Shown here piece by piece: positions 28,939-41,736 of a stretch of DNA of 64,000 nt. A model generated the notes under the pieces. That model was not told the origin of the DNA. It saw only the letters and a list, made by a program, of their open reading frames with translations, and searched no databases. Origin of the DNA: Scleropages formosus (Eukaryota; Chordata; Actinopteri; Osteoglossiformes; Osteoglossidae); assembly GCF_900964775.1 (NCBI RefSeq), contig NC_041815.1, positions 20,299,779-20,363,778 on the forward strand, read 5' to 3'. Position numbers and translations under genes: made by a program. Each line of letters begins with the position of its first letter. Position 1 is the first letter of the stretch.

Positions 28939-31900
28939 ATGCCTAAGGAGCAGGTGTGTCTAGGAGAACGTGCACCCCGTGGTGCCAGCAAGAATGCCAA
29001 GGACAAGAGTAACAGCGCCACTCTACTTGCATCGCGAGACAGAGCAAGCGGGGATGACGGATCCAGCAGGCAGGGTTCGTGCTGCAGTTCGGAAAAGGAC
29101 TCTGGGTATTCTGGTAAGAAAATACGGACAGCAGACTTAAAGTGTATTTATGAGGTGTCGGGTGACGCAAAAGTGATCTTGTGAGAGAATCCAGGACTGG
29201 TGGTTTCTTTCATTTTCTCTGAGTTGTATGTCATCTTGGAGAAAAGCGTTCGCTAAATAAAACGATGTAGAGCAATTCACGTTTTGTGCTTCATCTGGTC
29301 TCTAGCATCCCATACCTTAGTCTCCTACACCAGCTGTCATTTACGTGACACTTTTTTTTTTTTTTTTTTTTTCTCTCCCCAAAGCAACTTAGTGTTAAGC
29401 TCCCTACAACTGTTTACTCATTTATACAGCTGCGTGCGTAATTTTGCTGGCGCAATTTAGTGTAAGTACTTCGCTCAACTGGACTACAGCTGGAGGTGGG
29501 ATTTGAATCTCCAACCTTTGGGTCCAAAGGCAGTGGCTCTAACTACTGTGCTACCAGCTGGCCACTTTGCTCCCATTTAGGGAGTCATACTTTTCAGACC
29601 TCTGAAGGAGGTTGTGTGCGCTGTACAAGTCCCGGTTTCGACCTTCTCATTTTTTTTTTCCTGCGTCCTAGACACGGGGTCAGACTCACTCCAGACTGAT
29701 GTGGAGGACCAGCGCAGCGGGGCGAGGAAACACTGGGGAGGAGCATGGAGTCCGGGTCGAGTCGGGGAAGTTGGCGGCCAAGCTGCTGCCCGACACAGCA
29801 GCAACGCTCCCGTTTCTGCTGCAGCAGAGTTCAGGGAGCTGACTCCTATCTACATCCTCAAGAACGTGCTGCTCAAGCAGGTAAGAGGGAGGGCAGGGGT
29901 GCAGGATGCAGTCTGGATCAGGTTTAGTAACAGAACAGGGAAAATGTTGGCAGAAGGTTGAGTTGAACTGGAAAAGCGGTGCTTTATCAAAGGTGTAATG
30001 AAACCTACGAGAGTTTTACACCTGACGAGAACTGCCGTCAGATTTCACCCGCTGCTGTTTGCCGTGTCGCCCATCGATAGACTGCGATTTCCCAAGCAGG
30101 GCTGGTGATTTTGATGAGCTTCGGTAAACGGCAGGAATGGGCAGGGGTCATTTGTCAGATATCGATTCGCGCGTCTGCTAACTTGGCAGTGCCGTCAGCT
30201 CTGTATGACATGGATTCGACTACCTTGTCGGGCTGTTTTTCACAACGTTTCTGTTTCAGCCAGGCATTACTTTCCTAGCAGGCACCCAGCAGCTAACTAA
30301 TAACGTAACATTGGCATTCTATTTATATTTTGAAGTGTACTACAATATTAAACTCTAGAAATAAGTCACCGCGCAGGCAGCGTTTTCCTAGGTACAGTAA
30401 CGCTGACCAAAAAAGTAATTAATTGCCATACGGTGAAACGGCAATTATGCGTCAAGGAATACGTTTATATTTACATTTATTCATTCAGCAGACGCTTTTG
30501 TCCAAAGCGACGTACATCTCGGCAAAAATACAATTTGTGCATTACATCATTAGGAGACATGGCTGCAGACACGTGACTCTTAAGTAAACCTCCTTTGTTA
30601 CTTTCCACTTGATGCATCGATCTTCATCACTTAAGAAGATGCATAAAACTCAGGACAGATGAATCCTTATAACCTCCTACCAATTTTTTTTTTTTTTTTT
30701 GTATACCGTATATAGCAAAGATGTAAAAATAAGCATTAGCAAACATTGCATTTTGAAGGAAGCGTACTGGAAATGAAGCATCTTTTTAATTGTGTAGAGT
30801 TGTATGAAACAAGGAATTAACAGTGAAGATCTTTATGTAACGTGTTTATGTAAGAGTGAGGTGTGTCGTCTGTCTTTGCTCCTCTTCTCCTATCCTGTCT
30901 CCGTTTCTCTTCATTATCTTGTTTTTTTTTTTTTTTTTTTTTTTGTCCTTCTTCCCGGCTCCGCTTCAAACTCGGAATGCTTGGCTTTTTGCCTTCGTTT
31001 TTCCTTTGTCCCTACGTATGTTTCTTTTACCCACCCTGTCCTTTTTTCCTTTTCCTCTCTGTCTCTTTCTTTTTCCCTCTCGCCCCAGCCTCTCACCGTG
31101 CCACCGGGGCCCGAACAGCTCCTGCACAGCCAGCTGGCATGGGGAGGGAGGGGGCTTGGCGCACAGACCCCCACCCAGCTCGTCTTCATCCAGCAGCCGG
31201 GGATCCCCGCCCCCGCCCCCGCCCCCGCCCCCTTGCACATCGTCAAGCCCCCGGCCGCCAAGGCAGGCGGCGGCAGCAATAAGAACAAGGGATCCTACCT
31301 TCCTATTCTCAACTCCTACCCCCGCATTGCCCCTCATCCGAGCAAGAAGACACCTGAGCAGGACAAAGGGGGCGCAAAGGGGAGCGGTAGCGAGAGCCAC
31401 AGCCTGAGCAAGAGGATGTGCACGGAGGAGAGGAGGGAAGCGGTGTCCTCTACATTGCAGCTCGTCAAACAGCCCCAGCACTCCCAGCAGGAGAGCAAGC
31501 CCCGTAACCATTCCACTTCCCACTGCCACTCGCGCTCTCTAGGGGGTGCTGATTCTACTTCCTCGTCCCACACCCAGAAACAGCCTCCCCTCTCGCAGCC
31601 CTGCCCCCGCCGCAGTCAGCAGCCTCCCCGCGGCTCTTCTCGCTCCTATCCGTTAAGTTCTCCCTCTGTCTCCAGTTCGGAGACCACGCTCTCCTCCGTT
31701 TCTCCTCCGTCCCCGGAAGCCCCGCCTCGTCCTACACCCAGGCCCTCCTGCAAGCAGAGCACAGCCCGCCAGCGCCGCTTTCTCAACACGATGGAGATCC
31801 TGAGCCAGTCAGGGCTGCTGGACATCACCATGCGCACTCAGGAGCTCCTGCGTCAGAGTGCCGCCACAGAGCGCGACATCACCCAGCTACAGCAACACGC

Positions 31901-32312
31901 CCAGCTGCTGTGCCAGGCTGCCCAGGGGGGGCCCGATGCCACCACTGCCTGCGAGAAGCTATATCAGGCTATGCTGGTATCTGGCCGGTATCCAGACCTC
32001 AGCCAGCTGGGCATCGGTTGCAGCAGTTCTGAGACAGACCAGGCCTGTCCTGCCCCAGTAGAAGAGAAGGGTGTTGATAGGAAGAATGACGCTGTTGTGA
32101 CCGTCATCCATAAAAATCACAATGAGGAGGCATATCCACCCTCTCCTCTGCTTGCCTCCACTCCCGATCCTGCAGACTACAGTGGGGAGGTACAGGGCAG
32201 CCCTTCACATCCTTCCATTGTCTCTCTGTCCACTGACCATATGGCGAGTTCCAAGTCTCCGCTGGATGCTGCGATGCCCCCAGATAGCTCCACCCATAGT
32301 GGCCTGCAGTAA
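28939..32312 (+). CDS. cipc: CLOCK-interacting pacemaker (CIPC)-like repressor
   Basis: CIPC binds CLOCK and represses CLOCK/BMAL1 transcription in the vertebrate clock. Coding exons 28939-29113, 29672-29880 and 31089-32312 sum to 1608 nt, or 535 aa; human CIPC is about 399 aa. Family signatures in order: a Ser/acidic N-terminal block (CSSEKDSGYSG), LTPIYILKNVLLKQ, YLPILNSYPRIAPHPSKK, KRMCTEE, and a C-terminal coiled-coil-like segment (RQRRFLNTMEILSQSGLLDI and on). The extra length is a long Ser/Pro/His-rich middle and an acidic tail. A Pro-Ala repeat sits early in exon 3. MPKEQV at 28939 is the first ATG after the acceptor. Which vertebrate paralogue it is was not settled. Confidence 0.88.
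29195..29265 (+). repeat. SINE/LINE 3' tail fragment
   Basis: 'gtatgtcatcttggagaaaagcgttcgctaaat' : the shared tail alone, in a cipc intron. Confidence 0.5.
29340..29570 (-). repeat. Family-A SINE, reverse
   Basis: Plus strand: 'ctccccaaagcaactta', 'catttatacagctg', 'agctggaggtgggatttgaa' (B-box complement), 'ctactgtgctaccagctgg'. Lies in a cipc intron. Confidence 0.75.
30469..30703 (-). mobile_element. L2-type LINE 3' fragment
   Basis: Plus strand begins 'tacatttattcattcagcag' and continues 'tgtccaaagcgacgtacatc', 'caatttgtgcattacatc', ending in a T run. 5'-truncated copy inside the last cipc intron. Confidence 0.65.
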
Positions 32313-34100
32313 TGACCTCTCAGGGTCGGATTAGTGGTTTGCTATCTGCCAGAGGTAAGCAGTAGGCCTCTGGAAGTTCTGAATGAGTGGCCCGCACCTA
32401 ACTGTGCACATCTTTGTTTTCTCTCATGGTTTCGCACTGCAGTAATATGAAAAGATTACGTTCTGTGTCGATTTGTAGCTGCTTTAGAAGGATCCACGGA
32501 AAAGGATGTGCGCCGTTATCCTCGAGTCTTCAGAATCATGGAGTACCGTGCTGCTGCCCTGTCTTACAGATGGAAGTTTATCCTGTTAGATTGAGTTAGC
32601 TCTGGTTATTACCTTCCTTCCTGATGGTTATTGGAGTACGCCGATTGTAAGTGCTAGCCGTTCGTCTGGTACCGTTGATCGGATTTTCGCCCTGATGTAA
32701 ATTTCCCTACTTTTACCAGCTGTAGATCAATAGGTTCTAGCTGTGAAGTCACATGACTGGATTGTAGAGAAGCAAACTCATAATGGAAGCAGGTGGTAAC
32801 ACAGTTTTTAGAGTTGTCACCTTGCAATTGAAAAGACCAGGGTTCAAATTCCACCTTGAGTAAAATTGAGAAAGGTAGTCGTCTTAGTCTAAATTCATAA
32901 CAGTAAAAACTAAATTCTCAGCTGTCTAAATCCCGGTGGACAAAGCTACTTATACTCATAATATAAGTTGCTTTGGGGAAAAGCATCAGTTTACCAAATA
33001 AATAATACAATAAATAATACAGTTTTTGGCTTCCTGTGCTCTAATGGCCTCTTAACACAGAGAGGGTTCCAAGGCTTTTTCAGTGTCACCTTTTCCAAAA
33101 TTCGCAAAGCGTGTTGAGGTACCTTGTTTGTGCGATCGCTCCGGAACAAGGTGGGACGATGCGCACGATCCAGGAGGTGGCCCAGAAACGGATCTCGGGG
33201 GCAGAGCTTGTGTCTCACGCCGTTTTGTCCTGCGGTGCTTATTGTTCGCACCTTAAGCAGAACTAGGAACCAGAGATCTAACTGCAATGTGACGTCACCA
33301 GTGGTTGTGGTTTTAGGCAGGTCGGTAGGCAGGTTGTCAGGGCTCCACAGCTCTGCATCACCAAGCACAGGCCGCTTATGAGACCGAAGTGAAGGTGAAG
33401 TGCTTAACTTCAAGGTAAGCAACCCAGCGGGTTGAGGCTCAACCTATGGCAGCAACTCGCTCGGCTGAAGCTTCGGGTGACTGAACAGACCCCCCTTGGG
33501 TGTCGGTCACCAAGGTGCACTATGCTGCGTTATTCTTTATAGCGCTTTGTGTGGGTGAAGCTCGGTTGAAGCCTTTGTCGCGTGCAAGGCAGTTCCGTTT
33601 TATTTCGTACCATGCGCCAGAAATGGCTGCATTTCATTACAGCACATTTTAGTTACCTTGTAACACTCATAGGGGAGACTTAACATATGTTAGCATTTAT
33701 ATGTTTATTTTCAAATTGATTGTGTGTTGTGGTTGTAACACTATGGACTGTCCCGTTTCACCCAAATGCAGTGCGATTCGTTCCCTTGAAAGAAATACAT
33801 CGGATCTAAAGCCCATTTTATTTTCATTACCGCTTTCATCGAAGTACTTCTGTGACGATGTGTGTAGAATAGATCTGGGTACGTGCTAACTGCTGGTTCA
33901 GCGTCAATAGTTAGTTGAGATGTATCGTCCTGCATTTCGTCACAAAGGGTTCAGAAGGATTGTGGTTGTACAGTTGTGTGCAAGTTAATTTCCTGTTGTG
34001 TTCTCCCTTTTTTCTTTTACTTGTCTTTTTGGGGTACTTGTCATTGCCAATGCACTCATTTGTACATTTAAAAAAAAAAAAATAAAACACCTTGTTTTAT
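32313..34100 (+). other. cipc 3' UTR and flank (extent uncertain)
   Basis: Follows the cipc stop with no further coding signal. It contains a forward family-A SINE at 32786-33005. AATAAA occurs in the SINE tail near 33000 and near 34080 after an A run. Confidence 0.4.
32786..33005 (+). repeat. Family-A SINE
   Basis: 'gcaggtggtaacacag' head, 'ccagggttcaaattcca' B box, and tail 'gttgctttggggaaaagc'. Confidence 0.65.
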
Positions 34101-34239
34101 TATTGTGGTCATTATATCTGAGTTTGTGTATTTTCTCCCAGTTTCATGTTTGGAACACAATCCTGCAATTTGTGGCTCCTAGTGATAAGACTGAAGTATT
34201 TGCCTTCTGACCACGTGTTTATAGGTTCTTTGCACTGAA

Positions 34240-34478
34240 AGGTCTTACATTTATTCATCTAGCCCCCCGTTTTCTCCAAAGCAACTTAGAACGATTAACA
34301 TCTTGCAATTACTTATCCATTTATACAGCTGGTTAATTTTACTGGAGTAATTTGCAGTAAGTACCTTGCTCAACAATCTAATTTCTATATAGGCTACAGC
34401 TAGAGGTGTGATTCAAACCTGCAACCTTTGGGTACAACAGCAGCAGCTCTAGCCACTACGCTACTGGCTGCCCCACTG
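34240..34478 (-). repeat. Family-A SINE, reverse
   Basis: Plus strand: 'tttctccaaagcaactta', 'catttatacagctgg', 'gattcaaacctgcaacc' (B-box complement), 'cactacgctactggctgcc'. Confidence 0.75.
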
Positions 34479-35452
34479 TGCTCAGTAAATGTTGAAATGT
34501 TTAGGTAGCACACTATTATTAGACCCTAAGAATATTTAGTGATTTTATCAAACTGGATGCTGGTTTACATAATGATTACAATGCAATGCACCTGTTCAGC
34601 AAGCTATAGCCTGCAAATGAATTATCCTGTATGCTTGTTTTTGTTTGAGGTTTATGAGGGAAAAATGAAAAATCTATGGTGCTCTTCAAAGCTGAATCAT
34701 AAAATGTGGTTTTATATGGCTATTTCATAGCAGTTGTTTTAGAAGTGAGAATACCCTTGAAAACTCTTCAGTACCAAGGGTCTATTGCTAAAAGGTAATG
34801 GGAAAAACTTGAGCAAACTTTTATTTGCAGTCAGTGGAATTTCAAAAAGCATTTTTTTTTAAAAATAAGGGCTGTGTATGATTTATTCTTATAACTCCTG
34901 CTTATGCAATTGCTTTAAAGACTATGTTAAATAAGTATAACATTTCAGTGTGTAATGTTTTTTAGATCTTTGCAGACACATATGGCCTCTCATGACTCTA
35001 TGTAACCCTACTGATGTGTGGAGCACGGTAAAAGCAGGGTTATTAATCCATGCAGTTTCTATTAGCTGAATTCATCCAGCAGTTTTTAACAGTCCTAAAT
35101 AACTAGAAAGTTCCGGAACAGATGGGTTTGGAAAATAACTATTGATCAGTAAAGTATTTCTTCAAAAAAATCTTGCATGACACAACATAGACTGAAATGA
35201 AACGTGCAGTTTATTTCCCCCAACTGTTGGCTGTGATTTCACAATTACGGTGTTTGCTGCCCTCTACTCGCAACGAGGGATCATTGCAGCTCTGCATCCA
35301 AGTCCAGGCCTCAGCTTCTCTCCCTGCTCCTGATCCATGCTGGTGGTTGCTCCCTTCCCATCAAAGTATTGTCCTTGGATAGTAATCTCATTTAATCACA
35401 GCCTTCACACCACTTTATACATTTCTGGTAGTCTCATTGGTCTACAGTTTAC

Positions 35453-36165
35453 GTTTACATTTATTCATTCAGCAGATGCTTTTCCCCAAAGCGATATACA
35501 TCTCATAGAAGATACAATGTGTGCATTACATTAGCAGAAAGAGAGACTTGGGTGCAGACGTGTGATTTTCAAGTGCAGTTTGTTTCTTTCCACCATATGA
35601 ACCAATGTTCATCAGACAAGTAGATGCAAAACTTTATCAGAATTCCCACGATTCCTGATCACCTTCCTAGTAATTTTTTTTTTTTTTTTTTTTATGAAAT
35701 GCATATAAACATTCACGTTACAGGAGTAGCTCCGTAAAGGTTTATCCGGGCATGATCTTAAAGTTATAGTGCATGAGCATTTATACCTTACATGAATTTA
35801 AGAGATCATGGGCAAAGCGAGTCTGGAAAAGGTGGGTTTTAAGACTGTTTTAAATGTGGACAGAGAATCAGCAGTTCTGAGTGAGAGGGGGGAGGTCATT
35901 CCACCACAATGGAGCCAGAACCAAGAACCTTTGTGCGCGGGACCACCAGGCGGGCAGATGTGGAAGAGCGTAGCAGTCTGGTTGGGCTGTAGTGGATGAT
36001 CAAGTCCTGTAAATAGCTGGAAGCAATTCTATTGATGCATTTGTAGACAATAACCAGGGTCCTGAATTTGATCCGTGCAGCTATAGGAAGCCAGTGGGGA
36101 GAAATGAGTAGAGGAGATACATGGATTGAAAGCGTTCCGTATCAGCTGTAGAGGTTTGATGGCAA
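35453..36165 (-). mobile_element. L2-type LINE, 3' end with decayed RT C-terminus
   Basis: Read on the minus strand, 36165 to about 35790 encodes fragments like the C-terminal domain of L2-clade LINE proteins (FLVLAPLWWNDLP, then SLKTHLF), with several in-frame stops. A 3' UTR follows, then an A run (T run near 35680 on the plus strand). It ends at the tail 'cagatgcttttccccaaagc' / 'tttacatttattcattc'. The tail is the same one found on SINE families A and C. Confidence 0.65.
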
Positions 36166-36171
36166 TACATT

Positions 36172-36205
36172 GACATTTATTTAGCAGATGCTTTTGTCCA
36201 AATCT
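36172..36205 (-). repeat. Shared SINE/LINE tail fragment
   Basis: 'catttatttagcagatgctt' : a tail-only piece beside the LINE fragment. Confidence 0.5.
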
Positions 36206-36494
36206 TAAAGAATCATGGATTTTCTATGAAAATACTAAAGTTAAAACCACACTTGCTCACTTAAATAATAACCTGAAGTCTTGCATTATGTTGGAAATGT
36301 TTTCTTTAAAATAAAGTGTCTGCCTAGATTTAGCAGTCATTTGTTACTGTCAGGCTTTTGACTTCTGGTTAAGATGAGATCAGCGAGTTGTCCAGTGAGA
36401 TGGGGAGCAGAGGCTTTCCATCTTGAAGAGGCTGAATTGTAGGCCACGATTGGTGATTCATGTAAATAACTGAAAGAGACATGTTTAACTTTGT

Positions 36495-37432
36495 TCAGGT
36501 GTTCAGTGTGGCCATCTCCATTGCTGTAGTTCCATATTGGTGCTCAGCCCTCAGGACCTTTGTCAGTCTGAGCTCACTGTCGGGTTCACACATACGAGAC
36601 CAGCGCTGATAATGGGGAAATAAAGTATATAATATTTACTTTTTATTATATGGCTTGAATATATTTATACGATATTTGAGGAAATATATATATGTATGGT
36701 ATAATATATATCTAAAATCCTCCAATGAGAGTTGCTTTACCATACCTGTCTCAAGCTGCCTGTACCAGTACAGAGTCTGATGAGCGCGCAGCCAGGGACC
36801 AGTGCAATGGAAGAGGCTGCCAGCAACCAGCCCAGTGAATACACCCACTCTGGGTACACATACCAGCGATTGAAGGTCAGTGGCTGATACTGCACCATGG
36901 AGAAGATGAAGGCCCCCTGAAGAAGGAAAATGGAGTTAGATTTAGATGCATTATACACATATAAAATCTAAACTCACGTGGTACAGTCAATAAGTTCTAG
37001 GGCTGGCCACTGTGTGCCGCTACTGAGCTTGAAAGCCTTTGGTGTGTAAGTTGCGTGTAAGAGTGTGACAACTGTGATGTAACTACAGCATCGTACCGCG
37101 TATGCATTCTGTGATTTATGCTCCTTCAGTTTTGCAATTATTCGTGGAACAACTGGAATGCTAGTAAGAACATTTAAACAAGTACACTGTACAACTGATA
37201 TAAGGCAGGTGATGAGGTCAATCATTTTGGATCGTGTTATTAATGAGTCTGTGTTGTACCGATTTTAAGGGTGGAAAAGGCAAGCAAAGAAATCAAAACA
37301 TTTTGAAACGCATATGGTGGTTTTTAAAAAGAGGGATTTTTTTTTTTTAACCATCTTTCTAAATTAGTCATGCTTGCAGTAATTCAAAGCCAAACGTTAA
37401 CAACATGACTGAAACACACAGATACTGTCATA

Positions 37433-37466
<34 letters not shown>

Positions 37467-40400
37467 CACACACATTACACATCAAATTTCTAATTCAGGT
37501 CCAAACTTTGCATTAAAAGTGATTCCACTTTAAATCAATTTGCGTCATCTGAAATATACGTGTGTGGACATTTCAGAAAAGTAAAGCAGGCAATAGTTGT
37601 TTCTATAAAACGTAAAAAACCTCACTAATCCCATTAGTACCACATCATTTAACCTCTAAAGTCAACGGATTTGGACTGTTATGGACTGAAGGCTAAGCAT
37701 GACATATGCTGCCCTGAACCTGTCCTCCTATTCCAGAGTTGGACTCACCAGGGACATTACTGGAGTCAGGCAAAGCCAGCAGAGCTTGAAGAGGGGGCTG
37801 GGGTCCTCTCCAGTCATGTGTTCTATTGCATCGCACATTCGATCAGCCCCTGGTAGAGTCATCAACCCATCAGGAGATGGTAAGTCACTGGGCCAAGACT
37901 CTTTTTAGCTTCATCTCTGCTTGCTCAAAATAATTCTTGAATTACTGTCCTAAAAGTTAGGTTCCCAGTCTTACCTTGGGCAAATGTTCTAGGAGCAACA
38001 TGCTAGTTATTTCATCCACTGTAATCATCACTGTCATACTGCTGAAATCTGATACATACCAAAAATCCAGCCTATTGAAAGGGTCTCAAACACAGACAGG
38101 AAGTACATGCAGGACCCGTTACAGGCATAGTAATCAAGGAGCTGGATCACGTACATCCCACTCTGGAGGAAGGGAGACAGCAGGATTTGGGAAGAAATAA
38201 GTTCCAAGTGTCATGTTCGGACACTGGCAAAGATGATTTGTGTAAGAAATCATCATAAAACATCACTTTAAGAAGCAGGTGTGTTCGTACCTCGGAGACC
38301 ATCACAAGTTGCATTAAGCAGCAGGTGAAGCAGAAGAACAGGAGGAAGATCTCCCTGCGACCAGATCTTCGCAGCAGCTTGGGATACATGTCACTTAACG
38401 ATGTCATTATCACCTCTATTCCTACAAACTGACACAGAGTAAAAGTAATATACAGTATTTCAAATACGCCTTTTACCTTTCATGCTGATCATGGGGATAG
38501 AGGAAAGCAAACAATCTCAGATCTGAAGTCAAGGTTGACTTGGACTACAGTGGGACAAGATGCAGGTAAGCAGATGTGGGTGTTTACCTGTGTGTCCAGG
38601 CCAAGAAGAATGATCATGATGAAGAAACACGAAGCCCAAAACTGGGGGAGGGGCATCATGGCCACTGCCTGGGGGTATGCTATGAATGCTAACCCAGGCC
38701 CTGAGAGAGAGGTGGAGATGGAATGAGGTCGATTGACATCAGCCCCTTGGAGGAAAAGCCTGAGAAAAGCCCAGTTTGAAAGTCACTTTCCTCTCCTAGG
38801 TCTTCATCCATACTGCATCCCCTCTGTCTTTTCCTTTTCCATATGTAACCTTTACCACATGGTATCCTTGTTGATCAGACCACACAGACACTATAGTTCA
38901 CATACCCGACTCTGCTACATCTTCAATGGGAACGCCCTGCTGATGTGCCATGAAGCCCAGCACGGAGAACACTGCAAATCCAGCCACAAAGCTGGTCCCG
39001 CTGTTCAGCAAGCACAACCAAAAAGTATCCCTGTAGGGCAACGCAGGACCGCTCATATGGATTTGTCCACATTGCACTGGGCAAAAGTAGCCTGTACTGA
39101 CGGACAGCTGAGCAATAGCTCAAACACCTGCAGCGGACCACGAATCAAAGTTTTACCCTCATATGATAAAGTCAACACAGCAACCTTGAACAAGGTACTT
39201 ATACTAAAGTTCCCCAATAAAATACCCTGGTCCACGAAGACGAAAACTGGGAGCTACGTACTTTATACAAATCTGCTCAGTTGCATTTCTTCTGCATTTC
39301 CTGTCTTTCCTCAAAGCGGTAATTATAAAAGGATCTAACAACGAAAGCCATGAAAGCCTCTTTTTCTAATCTAAACAATATAATTTACCTGTAGCAGTTG
39401 TTGTTGTAGGAGTTGTAGCTTCCCAGTACAGTGAGAGACCCTGAACTCAAACTGTAAGAGAAGAAGATCTGAGCTCCAGCCTCCATCCACACCTGTAGCA
39501 ACATTACCGACAATTCATTAACCGAGAGCTATGTGCTGCGATACACACTAGTTGTACTTGTTGTTTCTGAGAGTGACAATATTAGGTGAGTTTCAGAAGC
39601 ACTGAAGTGCCTGACAGCTGTAGGTTACCTGTGCGTCTGCGAGGCGAGTGGGATCGGGATACAGGTAGAACACTATACCCTGTAGAGCCCCAGGCAGGGT
39701 GAGCCCACGTATCAGCAACACAAAAAGTATCACGTAGGGGAAGGTAGCGGTAAAATACACTACCTGGAGAGAGAGAGAGAGACAAGTACAAGGTGAGGTA
39801 CAAGTTTCTTAAAAGTTCATGATGATAGAAATCAAGTGTATGTAAGGTGCCGCAATACTTCTGGCATTCTTGCCCACCTTGCCCGTGGACCTGACACCCT
39901 TCCAGATGCAGAAGTAGCACACAACCCACATGGTGATGAGGCACAGCAGCAGCTCCCAGCGTATGCTGCCCACCTCCTCAATCCCTCCAGAGATCGACAA
40001 CACACGACGCCTGCAGAAGAAGGACAAGTACAGTGAGGAGCCCAGATGAGGAAATAGAAAAAATGAAGGATGGTGATTGGACAACTGGTGTTAACCTGAT
40101 TCACACAGACATCCCAGCCTACAGTAATGGTATGGCAATAAGTTCTTCCCCATTTACAATTCATTTTAACTAGTAAGATCCAAAATGGTACTGAACATCA
40201 GCTGCTTTGTGGACTTACTCCCAGAACTCAGTGGTGGCTGAAGAAGTGTTAGTCTGTCCTGACCTTCTGATTGTGGAGTTTTGCACCGAGAAGTCAACAC
40301 AGTTGTCTGATGGGTTTAAAGGGAAAGAATTTTCATTAGTGATTCCGTTTAACACCTTCGTAGACTTTAAAGCTGAACGAGACAAATACTAGTATATACA

Positions 40401-41595
40401 GTACGTGTGTTTAGTACAGACGCAATGTACCTGTATTCCAGGTGTTGTTGCAGCTGGCCCAGGGCAGCTGGGAGCTAAAGGAGAAGATGAGATAGAAGAG
40501 AGCCCAGGCCAGGATAGTGATGTAACATATGCAGCTGTAGAACAGGATCAGCTGACCAGCATAGCCAATACCTAAGAGGCAAGGGGTAAAGGGGTCAACA
40601 GGTACCCTTACATCAAGTCATTTTTAAAGAATTGACTGGGATACTTTCACACTGAAACTGAATGAGTTGATTTAAATGTTTGGAATTCCTTTGAAATGCT
40701 CTGGACATTAAAATGATTGGTTATGGTTCTGCCTTCCCCACAAACCCAAATGTCCCCTGGCATGACATCACTCCCGCTCACCTTCAGCCACTGGGCAAAG
40801 TTTTCTCCAGCAGGTGATGCTCCCCTCCTGGGTGTACTGCCCCATCGCTGTCTCCAGTAGGAAGAGGGGTATGCCACATGTCACCACAAAGACAAAGTAA
40901 GGCACGAGGAAGGCACCTGAACACGAAAAAGTATTACTTAAGTTAAGTATTACTTATAACTCATGCCTCTGAAATGAGATCATATTAAGTCAAAACAAAA
41001 TGAATCCTAAATTCTACGAAAGCTGAGACGGCAAACTGTTAATTCAGTTTCACATGTTCTCTCATCTGTATCATTATTTCTGCACTCTCCACATTCAAAA
41101 ACTTTACCATGTCTAGGAACTCCATCTCTTACCCCTAAAAGAGATGACCAGCCAATGGAATTTTTGGGAAAGAGAGTTTAAATGTAGGACTCATTTACAT
41201 GCCGCTGAATACACATTAACAATATAATGCATTTTAGCACTTGCGTTCATCCCTTAATAATTAAGTATTAGAATCAGGGTGAAGCTGAGTCTTTATAATC
41301 CACTCTCTCCGCACCCGTCTCAGACAAACTCACCACCACCATTCTTGTAGCACAAGTATGGGAATCTCCACACGTTTCCCAGGCCCACCACATTTCCCGC
41401 CACAGCCAGGATGAACTCCACTTTGCTGTCCCACTGGCCTCTCTCCTCCAATGGCTTTTCCTCCTGAACCACCCCACTCTCCTCCTCCTTTTCTATTCTG
41501 CAGTCATCCTCTTCTTCCTCTCCCTGACTCTCCTTGTCCTCTTCTCTCCAGGCTTTTCCATCTGTCTGGTTCCATCTGCACATCCTCCAGTCCAT
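36495..41595 (-). CDS. SLC6 Na+/Cl- coupled transporter, GABA/betaine/taurine branch
   Basis: A 12-helix plasma-membrane symporter. Exons, minus strand: 41595-41334, 40916-40782, 40571-40431, 40306-40219, 40010-39878, 39763-39629, 39492-39389, 39030-38906, 38700-38588, 38428-38291, 38162-38060, 37849-37749, 36916-36746, 36605-36495. They total 1860 nt, or 619 aa. A Glu-rich N-terminus precedes [10 protein letters not shown] and TM1 ([20 protein letters not shown]). EL2 has the conserved Cys pair ([15 protein letters not shown]) and N-glycosylation sites. [35 protein letters not shown] and [12 protein letters not shown] are all present. Closest by eye to GAT2/BGT1/TauT. The TM1 residue equal to GAT1 Tyr60 is Asn, and TM8 reads GLDTQ instead of GLDSQ. 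The start is the first ATG after an acceptor; an upstream non-coding exon is implied. Confidence 0.92.
37436..37463. repeat. (TC)n microsatellite
   Basis: Alternating CT run inside the large gap between the last two or three slc6 exons, followed by CA units. Confidence 0.85.
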
Positions 41596-41736
41596 TCTGT
41601 CTCTGAAGAACCCAACATTTTTGAGTGGCAATACAGTAAACAACCAAGAGCTGTAATCTAATATCTAAAATATTCTCAGTGGAAAGTTCTGTGTGGTGAA
41701 GTCAGTGTCTGTCTGCTAAATAAGGGGCATGCAGGG

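Noticed and set aside
30804-31088. Upstream extension of the open frame before cipc exon 3
   Set aside because: It runs through a poly-T tract and a pyrimidine-rich acceptor. The spliced model starting at 31089 matches CIPC, and the extension does not.
32991-33422. 143-codon minus-strand frame after cipc
   Set aside because: Overlaps a SINE tail and shows no family resemblance.
41274-41477. Minus-strand frame overlapping slc6 exon 1 in another phase
   Set aside because: Shadow of the true exon, which carries the SLC6 TM1 motif.
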